From assembly GCA_016928025.1 (NCBI GenBank), contig JAFGLN010000039.1, positions 1-32,078 on the forward strand: DNA of 32,078 bases. Direction: 5' to 3'. This document shows positions 8,492 to 17,311 of the stretch, one piece after another (the stretch's first letter is position 1; each line of letters opens with the position of its first letter). This DNA is from Deltaproteobacteria bacterium (lineage in GTDB: Bacteria > Desulfobacterota > Syntrophia > Syntrophales > JAFGHS01). A program made the translations under genes and the position numbers. The notes beneath the pieces were generated by a model that worked only from the letters and a program-made list of their open reading frames with translations, searched no databases and had not been told where the DNA came from.

Positions 8492-10795
8492 GTGGGGGTG
8501 ACACGCAAAATATTGCTTATGGATAAACGTAGAGAAATCATCGCGCTAATATGCTTCGCCCTGGGCATCTTCCTGACGCTATGCCTTTTATCCTATCATC
8601 CGAATGACCCGTCTTTCACCCATTTCACACCGGACGACCAAGAGATTCTCAACCTGGTCGGCTCCATCGGTTCCTATACGGCCGATTCTCTGATCCGGTT
8701 GATCGGCTTGAGCGCCTTTTGGCTGCCCATCGTCCTTTTTGTCGCCGCTTACAAATATTTTGCCGATCAGGTGTTTGAAAGCGGGCTCATCGGCCTGACC
8801 GGCTTGGTTGGCCTCATGGTTTCGACATCGGGTCTGCTGGCCGTCAGCTTCAGAGATTTGCCGCTTTACGGAATCAGGCTTCCCACCGGTGGTTATCTGG
8901 GATCGGTCTTGTCCGGTTTTCTGGACATTTACTTGAATCGGACGGGAACCTGTCTGCTTTTGATCGTGATTCTGCTCCTTTCTCTGATGGTCCTCATCGA
9001 TCTGTCCCTGGTGACCGTCGGCAGGAAAATGACCGCCGCGGCCGGCAGGGGCGGGATCATCTCAGGCTTCATCTTGGCGAAAATCAGCTCGTTATTCAGT
9101 AAAATAACGGGGCGTATTTTCACGGTCAGGGAAAAGTCCGTACCGGTTATTGATGAGGCGCCGACTTTGCCGGAAAAAGCCCGGCCAAAGAAAACGGCGG
9201 CGCCCAAACAAACCCATTTCGATTTCTTTTCGGACGACAGCCCTTTCACGCTGCCGTCCCTTTCGCTCCTCGATCAGGTGGACAGGCGGGACACGCGCAT
9301 CAAGCGGGAAAGCCTGATCGCCAATTCCCGGATTCTGGAAAAGAAACTGTCCGATTTTGGCGTGGAAGGGAAGGTCGTGGAAGTCAGACCCGGACCGGTC
9401 ATTACCATGTATGAACTGGAGCCGGCGCCGGGTGTTAAAATCAATAAGATCACCAATCTGTCCGATGATCTGGCCCTGGCTCTGAAGGCGCCCAGCATTC
9501 GGATCATTGCCCCCATTCCCGGGAAGGCGGCCATCGGCATCGAAATACCCAACCATGAACGGGAGCCCGTGCATCTGAGAAGCGTTTTGGATAACGAAGC
9601 CTTCCTGCAATCCCCGATCACGCTGCCGATCGCTCTGGGCGAAGATATTGTCGGTACACCCGTCATTACCGATCTGATCCGGATGCCCCATCTCCTGATC
9701 GCAGGCACCACCGGTTCCGGAAAGAGCGTCGGCCTCAATGCCATGATTTGCAGTATCCTGTTCAAACAGCCGCCAGACGAGGTGAAGTTTCTCCTCATCG
9801 ATCCCAAGCGGTTGGAGCTTTCGGCCTATGAGGGCATCCCGCACCTGCTCCACCCGGTCGTTTTCGATCCGAAGAAGGCCGCACAGGTCCTCAAGTGGGC
9901 CGTTGAGGAGATGGAGCGGCGCTATGAAATCATCAGCCGGACAGGTGTGAAAAGTATCGAGGCCTACAACAGGCTGATGGCGAAAAATCTTTCCGCCAAA
10001 GGCAAACCCCCGGCAGAAGAAAAACCGAAAGAAACGAACGGTGTTGACGGAAACGGGGTTGAGGTCAATGAGGCCCTGGCCGAAGCCGCCGCGAGGGCCG
10101 GGAATGATGGGGACTCTTCCAAGACGGAGTTGGAGTTTCCCGCCAAGCTGCCCTACATCGTCATCGTCATCGATGAGCTGGCGGACCTGATGATGGTGGC
10201 CCAGCGCCATGTGGAGGAGTCGCTGGCCCGCATCGCCCAGATGGCGAGGGCGGCGGGCATTCATTTAATTCTGGCGACCCAACGACCGTCCGTGGACGTC
10301 ATTACCGGCGTCATCAAGGCCAATTTCCCGACGCGCATCTCGTTTCAGGTGTCCTCCAAGGTGGATTCCCGGACAATCCTCGATCAACTGGGGGCGGAGA
10401 AGCTTTTGGGGGCCGGCGATATGCTCTTTATCCCGCCCGGGGCATCGAAGCTGACCCGTATCCACGGCGCCTACGTTACGGAAAAAGAAATCGAGAAGAT
10501 AGCGGGCTTTCTGAGGAAACAGGGAAAGCCGGCTTATGATCAGTCTCTCGAATCGTTTGAGCCTGAAGCGGCGGATAGTGAAAAAGGAGCGGGCGATTAC
10601 GACGAGAAATACGACGAAGCCGTCGAACTCGTGACGGACCTCGGTCAGGCCTCCATTTCCCTCGTCCAGCGCTATATGAAGATCGGCTATAACCGGGCGG
10701 CGCGCATTATCGAACGGATGGAAGCGGACGGCGTCGTCGGGCCGTCGGACGGTGTTAAACCGCGAAAAGTTCTGGCCAGAAAGATGCCCCATTGA
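8492..10795 (+). CDS. ftsK: DNA translocase FtsK/SpoIIIE
   Basis: FtsK is a septum-anchored hexameric ATPase that pumps chromosomal DNA during division and activates dimer resolution. The first ~190 residues hold several hydrophobic membrane segments. A short charged linker follows, then the motor: Walker A GTTGSGKS at residues ~405-412, Walker B ending IVIDELADLMM at ~557-567, and an ILATQRPS motif. The C-terminal winged-helix gamma domain, which reads polar DNA signals, spans residues ~705-765. At 767 residues this is the short-linker type. Starts at GTG 8492, GTG 8498 or ATG 8519 are all possible; a GGGGGTG run sits closest to the GTG codons, so the start is uncertain. Between Walker A and Walker B there is a low-complexity charged insertion (nt ~9990-10140). 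The last bases overlap the rimO start, which suggests coupled translation. Confidence 0.95.
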   Translation: MGVTRKILLMDKRREIIALICFALGIFLTLCLLSYHPNDPSFTHFTPDDQEILNLVGSIGSYTADSLIRLIGLSAFWLPIVLFVAAYKYFADQVFESGLIGLTGLVGLMVSTSGLLAVSFRDLPLYGIRLPTGGYLGSVLSGFLDIYLNRTGTCLLLIVILLLSLMVLIDLSLVTVGRKMTAAAGRGGIISGFILAKISSLFSKITGRIFTVREKSVPVIDEAPTLPEKARPKKTAAPKQTHFDFFSDDSPFTLPSLSLLDQVDRRDTRIKRESLIANSRILEKKLSDFGVEGKVVEVRPGPVITMYELEPAPGVKINKITNLSDDLALALKAPSIRIIAPIPGKAAIGIEIPNHEREPVHLRSVLDNEAFLQSPITLPIALGEDIVGTPVITDLIRMPHLLIAGTTGSGKSVGLNAMICSILFKQPPDEVKFLLIDPKRLELSAYEGIPHLLHPVVFDPKKAAQVLKWAVEEMERRYEIISRTGVKSIEAYNRLMAKNLSAKGKPPAEEKPKETNGVDGNGVEVNEALAEAAARAGNDGDSSKTELEFPAKLPYIVIVIDELADLMMVAQRHVEESLARIAQMARAAGIHLILATQRPSVDVITGVIKANFPTRISFQVSSKVDSRTILDQLGAEKLLGAGDMLFIPPGASKLTRIHGAYVTEKEIEKIAGFLRKQGKPAYDQSLESFEPEAADSEKGAGDYDEKYDEAVELVTDLGQASISLVQRYMKIGYNRAARIIERMEADGVVGPSDGVKPRKVLARKMPH

Positions 10796-12141
10796 AGCAA
10801 AGAAACATCCATATCGTGAGCCTTGGCTGTCCGAAGAATCTCATCGATTCGGAGGTGATGGCCGCAATCCTGTCTGAAAACAACTATCGAATTGTTTCCC
10901 AGGCCCATGACGCTGATGTGATTCTGATCAATACCTGCGCATTCATTCTGCCGGCCAAGGAGGAGTCCATTGACGAAATCCTGCGGCTGGCTCAGCTGAA
11001 AAAAGAGCGGGCGGCGGTCAAACTCGTCGTCACCGGATGTCTTCCCCAGCGCTATGGAAAAAGCCTGAGCGATGCGCTGCCCGAAGTCGATCTGTTTTTG
11101 GGAACCCATGAAGTTCCTGAGATCACCCGATATGTCGACCACCTGTTTCAAAGGGAAGCTTCCCGGAATCGGTCCGTTATTCACAAGCCCCGGTTTCTTA
11201 TGGATGCCGGCCATCCGAGGCTGTTGTCCACGCCTTTCTACCGCGCCTATCTGAAAATCGCCGAAGGCTGCTCCAACCGTTGTGCCTATTGCGTTATCCC
11301 CGATCTCCGCGGCAGAGCCAGAAGCAGACCCGTCGAGGACATCCTGAAAGAAGCGCAAAACCTGGCCGCAAGAGGCGTCAAGGAACTGATCCTGACGGCC
11401 CAGGACACGACGGCCTATGGTAAGACCTTAAAGGGAAAACCCACCTTGAGCGTCCTCTTAAAGCAACTGGTCGCCGTCGATGGCATTGAATGGATCAGGC
11501 TCCTGTATGCCTATCCGACGGGTCTTTCCAGAGAGCTTTTGGAAATCATTGCCGGTGAAGACAAAATCTGCAAATACATCGATATCCCCGTTCAGCACAT
11601 TGATAATGCGATTCTGCAGGCCATGAACCGCCGTGGGGACAGCGCGCTGATCCGGAAGGTCATGGCGAATGCCCGAGCGATCATTCCTCAGGTCGCTTTG
11701 AGGACCTCCGTGATTGTCGGATTTCCCGGTGAAACGCCGGCTAAATCCCAGCGGCTGCTTTCTTTTATCCGGGAGGCAAGATTCGATCACCTGGGGGCCT
11801 TCAAATATTCCCGGGAAGAGGGCACGGCTGCCGCCGGTCTGCCCCGCCAGGTGTCGGACAGGGTCAAAGACGCCCGGCGTAATGCCATCATGGAAGAGCA
11901 GGCGGTGATTTCCTGGGAGATCAACCGCTCGCTCCTCGGGACTGATGCAAAGGTTCTTGTGGAAGGGACAAGCGCCGTTGCCGAATACCCCTATGTCGGA
12001 CGATTGGCGAGACAGGCGCCCGACATCGACGGCGTGACCTATCTTAAGGGAAGCAACCTGGTGCCCGGTGATTTCGTTGAATGCCGGATTACAGGCTGCG
12101 ATGAATACGACCTTTATGCGGCTATAGATCCGGCGAATTAA
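10792..12141 (+). CDS. rimO: Ribosomal protein S12 methylthiotransferase RimO
   Basis: RimO is a radical-SAM enzyme that adds a methylthio group to the conserved aspartate of ribosomal protein S12, using two [4Fe-4S] clusters. The N-terminal UPF0004 domain has its three cluster cysteines at 13 (SLGCPKN), 49 (NTCAF) and 83 (TGCLPQ). The radical-SAM motif CSNRCAYC gives C160, C164 and C167. A C-terminal TRAM domain follows from about residue 380. SLGCPKNLIDSE and the RGRARSRP segment favour RimO over MiaB. The length of 449 residues is normal. The start is a TTG that shares bases with the ftsK stop (TTGA), with no strong ribosome site of its own, so reinitiation is likely. The stop overlaps the stop of the convergent polX gene. 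Confidence 0.93.
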   Translation: MKQRNIHIVSLGCPKNLIDSEVMAAILSENNYRIVSQAHDADVILINTCAFILPAKEESIDEILRLAQLKKERAAVKLVVTGCLPQRYGKSLSDALPEVDLFLGTHEVPEITRYVDHLFQREASRNRSVIHKPRFLMDAGHPRLLSTPFYRAYLKIAEGCSNRCAYCVIPDLRGRARSRPVEDILKEAQNLAARGVKELILTAQDTTAYGKTLKGKPTLSVLLKQLVAVDGIEWIRLLYAYPTGLSRELLEIIAGEDKICKYIDIPVQHIDNAILQAMNRRGDSALIRKVMANARAIIPQVALRTSVIVGFPGETPAKSQRLLSFIREARFDHLGAFKYSREEGTAAAGLPRQVSDRVKDARRNAIMEEQAVISWEINRSLLGTDAKVLVEGTSAVAEYPYVGRLARQAPDIDGVTYLKGSNLVPGDFVECRITGCDEYDLYAAIDPAN

Positions 12142-13853
12142 GCTTCCCGCCGGAGATACGCCTTCATATCCTTCAAGCTCAGACAATTGAGGCAATCGTC
12201 TTTTTCCAGCCAGCCTTTCCGGGCGATCTTGATACCCAGGCGGAAGTGGCTTAATCCCGCCGTCTGATGGGCGTCGGGATTGACGGCGATTTTCACGTTT
12301 CTCTTTTTGGCGATAATGCAGTGGCGCCAGTCCAGATCGAGTCGGTGGGGATTGGCGTTCAACTCCAGGACCTTGCCGAATCGTGCCGCTGCGTCAAGGA
12401 CGTCCATGATATGAACGGCATAGGGCTCGCGGGATAAGAGCAACCGGCCCGTCGGATGGGCCAGCATGGTGGTGAAGGGATTCTGCAGGGCCTTGACGAT
12501 GCGGGCGGTCATTTCCTCCGCCGACATATTGAACTGCGAGTGAATGGCCGCAATAACAAAATCGAATTTTGCCAATGTTTCTTCATCGTAATCCAGACTT
12601 CCGTCGGGCAGAATATCGGACTCAATTCCTTTGAAAACATGGAAAGGGGCATGCTTTTTATTGAGGTCGTCGACCAGGGTGTGCTGTTTTTCGATGGCCT
12701 CGATTTTGAGACCCCCGGCGTAGTAGGCTGAACGGCTGTGATCGCTGATACCGATGTATTGCATGCCCAATGCCCGGGCGGAGAGAATCAGACGTTCCAA
12801 TGGATCCTGACCGTCGCTGGCATTGGTGTGGATATGGAAGAGTCCGCGAATATCCGCTTCTTCGACCAAACGGGGCAGGTCGCCTTTTTCGGCGGCTTCA
12901 ATCTCGCCCATGTTTTCACGCAGCTCCGGCGGGATAAATGAAAGCCCCAAGGCGGCAAAGATTTGGTCCTCGGTCCGGCAGACCACGTTCGCTTCACCCT
13001 TGAAAAGGCCGTATTCGTTCATTTTCAGACCCCGGTCCTTCGCCCGGCTCCGCATGGCCGTATTGTGTTCCCGGCTGCCGGTAAAATGATGCAGGGCATA
13101 GGGAAATTCAGCCGCCGAGACGATACGCAAATCACAGTTGATGCCGGATTTCAAGACCACACTGACTTTGGTCGCACCGAGGGCGGAAACGGCGTCAACC
13201 CGATCCTGACCGGCAAAGGCCCGGGCAAGGTCTTCCGGCCGGGGAGAGCTTGCCAACAGATCGATATCCTTGACCGTTTCATTGCCACGCCGCAGGGAGC
13301 CGGCGATTGTAACCTGGGTGACGTCTTGGGATTTTTGAAGGATTTCCAAAAGGATTTGGGCTTCATCGGCGGCTTCATCAGAAAGCCGTCGGGCCTGGTA
13401 GTGCTTGAGCCGTTCAATGCCGGCCAGAATATTCTCCTGGGTTTTCTTCCCAAAGCCTTTCAGGGCGGCGAGGCGGTTTTCGTGGCAGGCATACTCCAGT
13501 TCGCCGACGGTGGCAATTCCGAGTTCCTGATATAGGGTGTGAATTTTCTTGGGGCCTAATCCGCCGATTTTCAGCATGTCCAGATGGCCCGGCGGAATCG
13601 AGGCCCGCAGTTTGTCGTAGTAATCCAGCTGGCCTGTTTCCCAAAACTCCGTGATCTTCTTACCGATGGCCTCGCCGATGCCGTCGATCTCAAAGATTTT
13701 TCCCTGCGACATCCAATCGCTGAAATCCAGATCGAATTTTTCCAGGTTGCGGGCGGCGGTCTGATAGGCGCGGGATTTGAAGGGGTTTTCTCCCGACAGC
13801 TCCAGCAATACGGCGATGTCTTCCAGAGTCCGGATAACGTCTTCTTTCGTCAT
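12138..13853 (-). CDS. polX: DNA polymerase/3'-5' exonuclease PolX
   Basis: Bacterial PolX is a family-X gap-filling polymerase fused to a PHP exonuclease and acts in base excision repair. From the chosen ATG at 13853 it is 571 residues, the usual family length. Helix-hairpin-helix elements lie at ~54-65, ~94-104 and ~131-142. The polymerase motif GSLRRGNETVKDID places catalytic aspartates at D196 and D198, with D241 as the likely third. The PHP metal residues are visible as FHIHTN (H340, H342), SDHS (D371, H372), GIES (E411), AIHSQ (H438), AHPTG (H466) and NPDAH (D527, H529). An upstream in-frame ATG at 13916 was rejected because 13853 has a GAGG site 8 nt before it and matches the family N-terminus. 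The 3' end meets rimO tail to tail, sharing TTAA. Confidence 0.95.
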   Translation of the reverse strand: MTKEDVIRTLEDIAVLLELSGENPFKSRAYQTAARNLEKFDLDFSDWMSQGKIFEIDGIGEAIGKKITEFWETGQLDYYDKLRASIPPGHLDMLKIGGLGPKKIHTLYQELGIATVGELEYACHENRLAALKGFGKKTQENILAGIERLKHYQARRLSDEAADEAQILLEILQKSQDVTQVTIAGSLRRGNETVKDIDLLASSPRPEDLARAFAGQDRVDAVSALGATKVSVVLKSGINCDLRIVSAAEFPYALHHFTGSREHNTAMRSRAKDRGLKMNEYGLFKGEANVVCRTEDQIFAALGLSFIPPELRENMGEIEAAEKGDLPRLVEEADIRGLFHIHTNASDGQDPLERLILSARALGMQYIGISDHSRSAYYAGGLKIEAIEKQHTLVDDLNKKHAPFHVFKGIESDILPDGSLDYDEETLAKFDFVIAAIHSQFNMSAEEMTARIVKALQNPFTTMLAHPTGRLLLSREPYAVHIMDVLDAAARFGKVLELNANPHRLDLDWRHCIIAKKRNVKIAVNPDAHQTAGLSHFRLGIKIARKGWLEKDDCLNCLSLKDMKAYLRREA

Positions 13854-13922
13854 GAGCGATCCTCGGGTCTTCGAAATATTTATCCCGACGGGGAACGATC
13901 CGAAACTGAGCATCAAGGTTAC

Positions 13923-13950
13923 ACTTTAAAACGGCCCTTGTCTATGACAA
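13923..13950 (-). promoter_or_regulatory. Possible sigma70-like promoter for polX
   Basis: On the minus strand TTGTCA (13945-13950) is followed after 16 nt by TAAAGT (13923-13928). Both boxes are imperfect. It lies about 70 nt before the polX start. Confidence 0.35.
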
Positions 13951-13965
13951 ATCCATTGAAATATC

Positions 13966-13994
13966 TTGACTCCCTGTACCCGAATTTCTATACT
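13966..13994 (+). promoter_or_regulatory. Sigma70-like promoter for the AI-2E-family gene
   Basis: TTGACT (13966-13971), a 17-nt spacer and TATACT (13989-13994). The predicted start near 14001 gives a leader of about 130 nt before the gene at 14130. Confidence 0.7.
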
Positions 13995-14021
13995 CAAGTC
14001 CTCGAAAGAGATTCTCGCATA

Positions 14022-14109
14022 GGTCTTTTCGTTCGGGCTTAGGAGCCGAACGAAGACCCTTTTGAATCACGTTAGAGGGCTGATAATCTTTCCTGCCGGT
14101 GATGGCAGG
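14022..14109 (+). promoter_or_regulatory. Leader hairpins upstream of the AI-2E-family gene
   Basis: Two stem-loops lie in the predicted 5' leader. The first pairs 14022-14036 with CCGAACGAAGACC (14046-14058), 13 pairs with a 2-nt TT bulge on the left, followed by CTTTT, so it resembles an attenuator. The second is CCTGCC (14092-14097) with GGCAGG (14104-14109) and a 6-nt loop, 20 nt before the start codon. No leader peptide or known riboswitch core was recognised. Confidence 0.45.
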
Positions 14110-14129
14110 GCTGTTCGTTTGGAGGCGCG

Positions 14130-15212
14130 ATGCATAGTGAAAATTCCCGGGATCGTATCCTATGGTTTTTCCTGGCCTGCTTTCTTGTGGCACTCATCGG
14201 TCTGGGATGGCTGCTGTTGCCTTTTTTCCCGATCATTATTTTGGGGACGGTCATCAGTGGGATCATCTACCCCGTCCATCGAAAGATTGAGAAATTTCTT
14301 CGGATAAGGTCTTCCCTGGCCGCATTGGTCACCTGCCTTCTCATTTTTCTGATTCTGTTTGTTCCAATTGTTTTATTTGTCGGTTCTTTGGCGCAGCAGG
14401 CATTTGGGCTTTACGAAATGGCCAAGGGCGCTGTGATCAATGAAAAAGTTAATGCGTTTCTTCACGAAAGCAACATACTTGATCGGGCCAATGCCGTTCT
14501 GGCCAATTTTAATTATGCCCTTACCGGTGATGAGATCAGAAAAACCGTGACCGAAATCGGTCGCGTCGTCGGCCTGTTTCTCTATGAGCAATTTTTGTAT
14601 GTCGCATCCAATACCATGACCTTCGTCGTCAATTTTTTTCTGATGGTTTTAGTTGTCTTCTTTCTTCTTTTGGATGGCGAGCGTCTGCTGATCTATATTC
14701 TGAACCTGTCTCCCCTGCCGACGGACCAGGAACGCATGCTGATCCGAAAATTTAAGGAAATGGCCAGCGCCATATTGATCGGCAATGGCCTGGCCGGTAT
14801 TATTCAGGGTGTCCTCGGTGGTTTGCTGTTTTGTGTTTTCGGTCTTCCCTCGGCCTTTCTGTGGGGCGTTGTCATGGGAATCCTGGCCTTTATTCCCATC
14901 CTGGGTATCGGGTTGGTGATCGTACCGGCCGCCGTTTATTTACTGCTTACGGGTAAAATCATTGCGGGCGTTTCCTTTCTAATTTTTTATTTGATTGTCA
15001 TGGTGATCATCGAATACATCTTTAAACCCAAACTGGTGGGAGAGAGGGCCAAGATGCATCCCCTGCTGGTTTTTTTCGCTATTATCGGCGGCCTCAAGTT
15101 ATTCGGTATTTTGGGAATTATCTACGGTCCTCTGGTCGTGACGGCGTTTATGACCCTGGCCGATATCTATCACATCAATTACCGGGAGATGGTCGAGAGT
15201 AGGGAGCCGTAA
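14130..15212 (+). CDS. AI-2E family transporter / PerM-type membrane protein
   Basis: A 360-residue integral membrane protein of the UPF0118/AI-2E exporter family. It has two hydrophobic segments close to the N-terminus (residues ~10-45) and a third at ~65-90. A more polar region follows (~90-150), then several C-terminal membrane spans (~155-345). The family-typical features are the stretch GNGLAGIIQGVLGG, a GILAFIPILG segment and the motif KPKLVGERAKMHPLLVF near residue 300. The start has a GGAGG site 7 nt upstream. Members have been linked to autoinducer-2 export or to ion transport, and sequence does not show which applies here. The gene appears to have its own promoter and leader. Confidence 0.85.
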   Translation: MHSENSRDRILWFFLACFLVALIGLGWLLLPFFPIIILGTVISGIIYPVHRKIEKFLRIRSSLAALVTCLLIFLILFVPIVLFVGSLAQQAFGLYEMAKGAVINEKVNAFLHESNILDRANAVLANFNYALTGDEIRKTVTEIGRVVGLFLYEQFLYVASNTMTFVVNFFLMVLVVFFLLLDGERLLIYILNLSPLPTDQERMLIRKFKEMASAILIGNGLAGIIQGVLGGLLFCVFGLPSAFLWGVVMGILAFIPILGIGLVIVPAAVYLLLTGKIIAGVSFLIFYLIVMVIIEYIFKPKLVGERAKMHPLLVFFAIIGGLKLFGILGIIYGPLVVTAFMTLADIYHINYREMVESREP

Positions 15213-15488
15213 ACGAATATCATTGTTACGGGCGGTGAATGCCGGTAATTTGACGCGAAAAGTAGAAATTTATTCTTCGTATCTGCCGGCATTGTTGTCT
15301 GGCCGTTCTTTCGTTTGATCCGGTATGATCCTTATTCACAGTCTTTTTCTTCGGAGCTGTTATGGGTCGTTTTGATTTCAAACAGGAATGGAAATTGCAA
15401 AATATTGGTGGGTTTTGATGTTTCAAGAATAGCGGGTCAGAAAACCGGACAGTCAACAATGTAAGAAAATAGATTTCGGAGGTCGGTA

Positions 15489-16850
15489 ATGAAGGTGGAT
15501 GCGGATCAGAAAAAATCGAAAAAGAAAACAGCGGTCAAACGACCCGTGAAGGACTTGCCCCTGGTCCAGAAAATAAAGTCAAAAAAAGCCCGGATCGGCG
15601 TCATTGGAATGGGCTATGTCGGCCTGCCACTGGTTATTGCGTTTTGTAAGGCCGGGTTTAAGGTGACGGGCTTCGATATCTCCAAGGAGAAGGTGCAGTT
15701 ACTGAACGAGGGCAAGAGTTATATCCGCCATATCGATTTGACGGAATTTCATCGCGACTATGCCGAGTCATTTACGGCGACCGCTGATTTCAGCGAACTG
15801 GCTAAGGTCGACTGCATCCTGATTTGTGTACCCACACCTCTGAATAAGTATCGCGAACCGGACATGACATATGTCTTTAAAACGGCCCGGACCATCGCGA
15901 AAACCCTCCGCCGGGGCCAGCTCATCATTCTGGAATCGACGACCTATCCCGGAACGACGGACCAGGACGTCCGGGCCATCCTGGAGACGAAGAAACAGAA
16001 AGCCGGCGAAGATTTCTATCTGGCGTTCTCACCGGAAAGAGAAGACCCCAATAATAAAGATTTTACCATTCATACGATTCCTAAAATCGTGGGTGGATAC
16101 ACGGAAAATTGTCTGGCCGCCGCCGATGCCCTGTATAAGAATATCTGTGATAAAACGGTTCCCGTGTCTTCAACCCGCGTGGCCGAATCCGCAAAGCTTC
16201 TGGAAAATATCTATCGGGCCGTCAATATTGCCATGGTCAACGAACTGAAGATCCTCTTTGATAAAATGGATATCAACATCTGGGAGGTCATTGAGGCCGC
16301 GAAAACCAAACCTTTCGGATTTCAAGCTTTTTATCCCGGCCCCGGCCTGGGCGGCCATTGTATTCCCATTGATCCGTTCTATCTGACGTGGAAAGCCCGG
16401 GAATACGAGTTTCATACGAAATTCATCGAACTGGCCGGAGAAATCAATACCTCCATGCCCGATTTCGTCGTCATGAAATGCATGAAGGCCTTAAATGACT
16501 GGGGCAAACAAATGCGGGGGGCCCGCGTGTTAATCCTGGGGCTGGCCTATAAGGCAAACGTCGATGACGATCGGGAGTCGCCGTCCTACCGACTCATTGA
16601 AAAACTGGAGGAATTGGGTGCCGTTGTTTCCTACAACGATCCCTTCGTTCCGGTGATCAAATATACCAGGGAATTCTCGAAATATGCCGGAAGGAAATCC
16701 GTTCCGATCAGCGGTGATTACGATTTATTTCTTGTGGCAACGCTGCACGATGCGTATAAAAAAACAAATCTGAAATCGTATAATATTCCGATTGTCGATA
16801 CCAGAAACCTCCTGTCGGAGTATAAAAATCATTTGATTCATAAGGCATAA
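15489..16850 (+). CDS. Nucleotide-sugar dehydrogenase (UDP-N-acetylglucosamine/UDP-glucose 6-dehydrogenase family)
   Basis: This cytoplasmic NAD-dependent enzyme family oxidises the C6 hydroxyl of a UDP-sugar to a uronic acid, feeding polysaccharide or O-antigen synthesis. The Rossmann motif GMGYVG is at residues 40-45. The AFSPERED segment, the catalytic-type Lys236 and Asn240 (AKLLEN) and the nucleophile Cys291 (GGHCIPIDP) are all present. ESTTYPGTT and the PGPGLGGHCIP form resemble WbpA/TviB-type UDP-HexNAc dehydrogenases more than plain UDP-glucose dehydrogenase, but substrate is not settled. A lysine-rich tail of ~34 residues precedes the core. The ATG start has GGAGG 7 nt upstream. The 276 nt before it show no clear promoter, and no other polysaccharide gene lies nearby. 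Confidence 0.9.
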   Translation: MKVDADQKKSKKKTAVKRPVKDLPLVQKIKSKKARIGVIGMGYVGLPLVIAFCKAGFKVTGFDISKEKVQLLNEGKSYIRHIDLTEFHRDYAESFTATADFSELAKVDCILICVPTPLNKYREPDMTYVFKTARTIAKTLRRGQLIILESTTYPGTTDQDVRAILETKKQKAGEDFYLAFSPEREDPNNKDFTIHTIPKIVGGYTENCLAAADALYKNICDKTVPVSSTRVAESAKLLENIYRAVNIAMVNELKILFDKMDINIWEVIEAAKTKPFGFQAFYPGPGLGGHCIPIDPFYLTWKAREYEFHTKFIELAGEINTSMPDFVVMKCMKALNDWGKQMRGARVLILGLAYKANVDDDRESPSYRLIEKLEELGAVVSYNDPFVPVIKYTREFSKYAGRKSVPISGDYDLFLVATLHDAYKKTNLKSYNIPIVDTRNLLSEYKNHLIHKA

Positions 16851-16861
16851 CCGGTACGATT

Positions 16862-17053
16862 GTGACCCACCTGCTTCGGTTAAATGAGGTCATCAGCGTC
16901 GAGATAAAATTAGATAACGCCGACAGATCCATCATAAAGAAAAAGGTGGTGGTGCGTTCTGTTCAGGGTCTTTATGTCGGCTGCCAATTCCAGGAAGCGC
17001 CGGGTACCATCGATCCGGATCTGGGCTTCTATCTCCGAAAAAATAATCCTTGA
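16862..17053 (+). CDS. Short PilZ-like protein, possibly a truncated remnant
   Basis: A 63-residue ORF beginning with GTG, 11 nt after the sugar-dehydrogenase stop. Its pattern (beta strands, VVVRSVQGLYVGCQF, then LGFYLRK) fits the second half of a PilZ c-di-GMP-binding domain. The N-terminal RxxxR ligand motif is absent, and an in-frame TAA at 16841-16843 blocks any longer version. No good ribosome-binding site is visible. It may be a remnant, a degenerate PilZ that no longer binds c-di-GMP, or a chance ORF. Confidence 0.4.
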   Translation: MTHLLRLNEVISVEIKLDNADRSIIKKKVVVRSVQGLYVGCQFQEAPGTIDPDLGFYLRKNNP

Positions 17054-17240
17054 AATGATTTAATGACATTTAACGTTATGTCACCCGGACGTCTTTTATT
17101 AACGATTTTTACCGCGCTTTGAATATATTTCGGGCAAACCGAGTGTTAAAAGCCCTTCTTTCTTGTCAGTCTTCTCCCTTCATCTGTGCCGAGGTCCCTA
17201 CCAAATAATTCATGGCTAAAGCATGTGTCGTCAAATTTTC

Positions 17241-17270
17241 TTGACATATCAGATGACCTTTTCCTATACT
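17241..17270 (+). promoter_or_regulatory. Sigma70-like promoter for formate dehydrogenase
   Basis: TTGACA (17241-17246), 18-nt spacer, TATACT (17265-17270). The predicted start near 17277 leaves a 5' leader of about 220 nt. Confidence 0.65.
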
Positions 17271-17311
17271 TCATCGGTTTTTTATGAAAGCTTTACAATC
17301 CGGTATTATGA

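Noticed and set aside
9092..10264. 390-codon minus-strand ORF
   Set aside because: It is antisense to the FtsK motor domain and has no recognisable domain.
13854..13916. Upstream ATG for polX
   Set aside because: The extra 21 residues do not match the family, and the ATG at 13853 has its own GAGG site.
15226..15459. 77-codon minus-strand ORF in the gap before the sugar dehydrogenase
   Set aside because: No ribosome site, low complexity, and no recognisable motif.
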